Shown one piece after another: positions 60,637-64,000 of a DNA stretch of 64,000 nt. The DNA comes from an uncultured Prevotella sp. Its GTDB lineage: Bacteria > Bacteroidota > Bacteroidia > Bacteroidales > Bacteroidaceae. Positions within the stretch are counted from its first letter, which is position 1, and the number at the start of each line of letters is the position of its first letter. The notes under the pieces were generated by a model. That model ran no database searches, was not told where the DNA came from, and was given only the letters and a program-made list of their open reading frames with translations. The translations under genes were made by a program, and so were the position numbers. The stretch spans positions 1-64,000 of the forward strand of contig CAMWVS010000002.1 in assembly GCA_947177775.1 (NCBI GenBank), written 5' to 3'.

Positions 60637-63608
60637 AAAGGACTCTCCTCTTTTCTGGCCTGTTCGGGTTATCGGCACTCATGCTTCCCGCTCGTTCCCC
60701 TAGTGGATTCGACGATGGCGTGGATGTCTGGTTCAGGACCGCACCGGTCAGCAGTAATTTGCAAGGTCGCTACCACTGGTTCGACTTTGCGGGTGATTCA
60801 TTATCACTGTATGCGTACAACCGCACCGCCGGGACTTACGTTTTCACGCAGGACAAGAGCCTGCTCAAGTTTCTCAACTTCAATCCAGCGATTGATTTCT
60901 CCAAAGGCGACTCCCCGAAGTGGGGCGACCTTCTCCGTTCCAATCTCACGCAAGCCACCATCATCGGTGTGTTTGCCCCTTATTCTTTCACAAACGAATC
61001 GGTTATCTACGGTGTCGCAAGCGGCGACGGCGGCGGCAGCCTTGTCACCAACGACAAGATTATGCGTCCCGGCTCGGTTGCGCCGCTTGACTATGGAAAT
61101 ACCGAAGGTGAGGATCTGCGGCATACGGGCAGGGATTCCGTGACGCTGGACATTTTCAAGGAGCACGCCACCAAAGTACTGACCTATTACCGTGCGGCGG
61201 CGCCCAACACCTCGGTATGGGGCGGACCGAACGGAACGCTGACCATCGGCGGGACATACAGTGCCACCAACGAGCATTTCAACGGTCCGTTCGACACATC
61301 CACCTTCGGCAACAACGCTTTCGAGGGCTATACACCGGAACTGCTCATCTACAACCGCCTGCTCACTCCCGGTGAGAGGCGCAGGGCGGAAAGCTACCTC
61401 GCCATGAAGTACGGTGTCACGCTCAACGATTCCTATCTCGACGGAGACGGGAACCTCGCCTGGGACAGGGACGAGGCCGGTGCCTACCACAACAGGGTGA
61501 CATCCGTTGCACGCAACAGCGCATGGGATTTCCGCCAGCCGGTATCGACGACCTCCTACGAGGAAGGACCGTTGTATGCATCCCTCCCGGAAAACGACAG
61601 CTATCACAATGCGAACGCCTACGGACTTCCGTCAGAGACGCACCTGCTGGTCATGGGACGCGAGTACGGGAACAGCATGCCGGACAAGGGTTTCCTGTTC
61701 TGGGGCGATGATGGCGGCTCGCTGGAGACATACACCTCTCCCAACGACACGCTGTGGCATATCATGAACCGCACATGGCTCGTGAAGACGAATATGCCGG
61801 TCATGGGTGACACCGCCACTGTGCGTTGGACAGGAAACGGCATGACGGTCACTTCCAAGGGCTTCCTCGACATGATAAGCCAGGATGCGGGAACGGCAGG
61901 CAAGGTCGTGACACCCAATATGGTTGACAACAACGGATTCATCGAGTTCTCCTGTCCATCCGCACACCCGACATTCGATGTCGGTTTCAGCGGTTCCGGT
62001 GACGAGGGATGTTCATACGGCTTCCGCTTCGGCAATGACGGTACTGTCTGGAGTATTACCGGCGGGCAGGTGTCCGCAGCTTCCGTGGGTACGGATGCCA
62101 GCGGCGGCGACATTTCCGTGACGCTTTCCGACGGCGTGGCCAGTCTGCGCATCGACGGCGAGGGTAAGGAGGCTTACACCGTCGTGATTCCCGACGAGGC
62201 GAAATCTTCCGCTTTGCACGGTGTCATCAACGCGGAAGCATCCGAGACTCCGCTGGTTTTGGCTTCCGTCCGCACCAACGGTATTGCCGAGACCGGCTAC
62301 TTCGCCGAACTGGCCCATAACCTCACCCCAGAAAAGGAGTTCTACCATTACAGTCGTCAGCGTACCGTCATGCTCATAGACCCTTCAGGGGAAGGGCATT
62401 TCGACACGGGCACGACCACGATGGTGAAATGCTCCACACCTGACATCACCAGAGGCAAGACGATGTTCCACAACATCCTGTGGGATGCCGACGGCAGCGG
62501 TTCGGACGTGTTCACCTTCGCCTATTTCGACGGCATATCCGCCGATGTGGAGGCGCATCCCACGACCTGCTTTGACGGTGTTCCGCAGAAGGACGGCTCT
62601 CTTGACATAGGGATAAATATCGGCACTCCGATATACAAGTATGTCCTTACGGTCGATACCGTTGCAGGCATGAACAAGGATGATGTTGTGGCAAGCGGCA
62701 GCTTCATGGGCGACACGCACAGGATTGACAACCTGGCGACCGGAACCTACACGCTGACGGTCACACAGGGCGGCGGCAATGACATCCACGGCAAGGGCAA
62801 TCTGCTGTACTCCACCTATTCGCACACCGACCGTCGGTTCACAGGCGGTGAGATTGAATGGACCGTGACCGAGACAGGCTCATGGTACCGCATCGGGGCG
62901 GAGCCGTCCGTGGTTGAGGACATCACGCAGTGGGGCTACGATGTACGCGGCGACAAGGCGTATTTCATCATCGACGGATATACGAGCCTGACGCAGGGCG
63001 TGAACATCAAGCCGGGCGACACCCTCGGACTGAAAATCAGCGGCATCTATGTACGCTGGTACCATAACGGAGTGGAGGTCCTCAAGAAGAGCGCGTGGAC
63101 GCTGCGCCTCTGGAGGGTCTGCATCAAGTACGGACGCGGTGAGACGCATATCACCGACCTCACCATCGACGGCAAACCGGTGGAGGACTTTGAGATAAAC
63201 GGCAACGTACAGATAGAGACCCCGAAGACCAGTACGGTGGCATATACGGTACATATCGGCAACGAATGTGACCCGTCAGCACCCAATGGCATCGAACCGA
63301 AACCGGATGTTGTCATAGGCGAAGCTGAACATGATACCCAGGATGCCGGCCAGTCCGAAAGGAACAGCCAGCTCACGGTACACGGGGAAGACGGCACGAC
63401 CGGCATCTTCAATGCCGTACTCGACCGAGGCAAGGCAGGGCCTGCTACCCTCATGGTATTTGACACCACGGGCAAACTCGTATATGAAGGACAGATGGAG
63501 GGGGATGTCGTGAAGACATCGCGTTTCCGTGTTCCGGCTACAGGCGTATATATCGTCAAGGCTATCACCGACGATGGCGAACACACGCAGAAGATTCTGG
63601 CAAAATAA
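60633..63608 (+). CDS. Large exported protein with DUF8202-like and Por-type C-terminal regions
   Basis: The 991-residue protein has a short signal peptide (LFSGLFGLSALMLPARS). A DUF8202-like segment is near residues 230-275 (GYTPELLIYNRLLTPGERRR then AESYLAMKYGVTL). The C-terminal 75 residues (about 915-991) resemble the type A Por-secretion tail (LMVFDTTGKLVYEGQMEG, GVYIVKAITDDGEHTQKILA). Similar tails occur on surface proteins even in genera without a full T9SS. The protein is likely exposed at the cell surface. The gene is GC-rich, unlike the peptide island. Confidence 0.8.
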   Translation: MKRTLLFSGLFGLSALMLPARSPSGFDDGVDVWFRTAPVSSNLQGRYHWFDFAGDSLSLYAYNRTAGTYVFTQDKSLLKFLNFNPAIDFSKGDSPKWGDLLRSNLTQATIIGVFAPYSFTNESVIYGVASGDGGGSLVTNDKIMRPGSVAPLDYGNTEGEDLRHTGRDSVTLDIFKEHATKVLTYYRAAAPNTSVWGGPNGTLTIGGTYSATNEHFNGPFDTSTFGNNAFEGYTPELLIYNRLLTPGERRRAESYLAMKYGVTLNDSYLDGDGNLAWDRDEAGAYHNRVTSVARNSAWDFRQPVSTTSYEEGPLYASLPENDSYHNANAYGLPSETHLLVMGREYGNSMPDKGFLFWGDDGGSLETYTSPNDTLWHIMNRTWLVKTNMPVMGDTATVRWTGNGMTVTSKGFLDMISQDAGTAGKVVTPNMVDNNGFIEFSCPSAHPTFDVGFSGSGDEGCSYGFRFGNDGTVWSITGGQVSAASVGTDASGGDISVTLSDGVASLRIDGEGKEAYTVVIPDEAKSSALHGVINAEASETPLVLASVRTNGIAETGYFAELAHNLTPEKEFYHYSRQRTVMLIDPSGEGHFDTGTTTMVKCSTPDITRGKTMFHNILWDADGSGSDVFTFAYFDGISADVEAHPTTCFDGVPQKDGSLDIGINIGTPIYKYVLTVDTVAGMNKDDVVASGSFMGDTHRIDNLATGTYTLTVTQGGGNDIHGKGNLLYSTYSHTDRRFTGGEIEWTVTETGSWYRIGAEPSVVEDITQWGYDVRGDKAYFIIDGYTSLTQGVNIKPGDTLGLKISGIYVRWYHNGVEVLKKSAWTLRLWRVCIKYGRGETHITDLTIDGKPVEDFEINGNVQIETPKTSTVAYTVHIGNECDPSAPNGIEPKPDVVIGEAEHDTQDAGQSERNSQLTVHGEDGTTGIFNAVLDRGKAGPATLMVFDTTGKLVYEGQMEGDVVKTSRFRVPATGVYIVKAITDDGEHTQKILAK

Positions 63609-63642
63609 CAAAAACCACATTATCAAATACAACTAATACATT

Positions 63643-64000
63643 ATGAAACGGTCATATATCATAGCCGTTGCTTCCGTCATATTGTCGGCGGCAGGTCTGG
63701 CGGGGATATTCCTGTATCCCGGTTCGACTGCAGACGCCATGCCCCGGCAGGAGGACAGCGGCACCAGCATAGTGGCAGACGCTTCCGGCGCATCGCCCGG
63801 ATTGGTGGCTACAGAAAGCGGCAATCCTTCTCCGCAACAGAAGGAAGAGTTTGCATCCAACAATACAAAGGCGGAAGAGGCTGTTCCAGACAATAAGCCG
63901 GAACAGGCCAAGCCAAAAGGCAGCAAAGTTTCCGCCGACGGCTCCGTCCGCAAATATTTCACCACGGCACAGTCGGACAGCATCTCCGTGGCCGGCGGCA
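63643..64000 (+). CDS. Exported hypothetical protein, truncated by window edge
   Basis: ATG 63643 begins a signal or anchor segment (YIIAVASVILSAAGLAGIFL, residues 5-24), followed by a low-complexity, Glu/Ser/Pro/Lys-rich linker (KAEEAVPDNKPEQAKPKGS). The frame is open to the window end at about residue 119. It lies 34 bases after the large exported protein and is likely co-transcribed. The part that would show the function is missing. Confidence 0.7.
   Translation, partial: MKRSYIIAVASVILSAAGLAGIFLYPGSTADAMPRQEDSGTSIVADASGASPGLVATESGNPSPQQKEEFASNNTKAEEAVPDNKPEQAKPKGSKVSADGSVRKYFTTAQSDSISVAGG

Overview
The window reads as a Bacteroidales (Bacteroides/Parabacteroides-type) chromosome segment carrying a large integrative conjugative element. 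The evidence is promoter boxes of the Bacteroidetes type (TAnnTTTG at -7, TTTG near -33), LytS/LytTR signalling, CTnDOT-like Tra proteins, DUF-type lipoproteins and GG-leader peptides. No rRNA, tRNA or CRISPR array was seen.

Layout. 1-3859: probable flanking DNA, with a truncated exported protein and an HU-like DUF4469 protein on the minus strand, then a LytS/LytTR two-component pair. 4028-6344: likely left end of the element, with a CTnDOT-like core sequence (GTACCTTTGC) overlapping the promoter of two tandem tyrosine recombinases. 6345-11137: accessory genes (zinc ribbon, AraC/GyrI regulator, DUF3795, META lipoprotein, MATE efflux pump, Vat/CatB-like acetyltransferase). 11160-14934: maintenance module (conserved element protein with a T9 frameshift, two excisionase-type HTH proteins, RepA-like ATPase, Toprim primase). 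14935-15517: iteron-like 11-bp repeats. 15518-16936: AlbA_2/Schlafen-type regulator containing frameshifting 10-bp repeats. 17483-38021: a nearly uninterrupted type IV secretion operon (two TraE/DUF4134 proteins, TraF, TraG ATPase, TraJ, TraK, TraM, TraN, TraO, coupling protein, GH24 lysozyme) that also holds an orphan DNA methyltransferase, DUF1566-type lipoproteins and a membrane coiled-coil protein with an RpoA-CTD-like domain. No relaxase is present in the window.

38022-60600 is visibly more AT-rich than the tra genes and looks like a separately acquired cargo island. It starts with two TetR regulators around a KAS III-type enzyme. The main content is a minus-strand natural-product (RiPP) operon built from two copies of a [double-glycine precursor - radical SAM/SPASM maturase - outer-membrane barrel] module, sharing one C39-peptidase ABC exporter. 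One precursor (59 aa, 51045-51224) is short enough to be missed by automatic calling. Upstream genes in the operon encode an astacin-fold protein with a destroyed zinc site, two lipoproteins, a lipase-like protein and a DUF3244-like protein. The operon has a good promoter at 56944-56975. Upstream of it lie repeated AAGTTTGAC motifs, a G9 tract and an ORF-less group II intron, and then a TPR membrane regulator (58173-59984) that probably controls the operon.

From 60476 GC-rich sequence resumes with a large exported protein bearing a Por-type C-terminal tail, translationally coupled to a 40-codon upstream ORF, and then a truncated exported protein at the window end.
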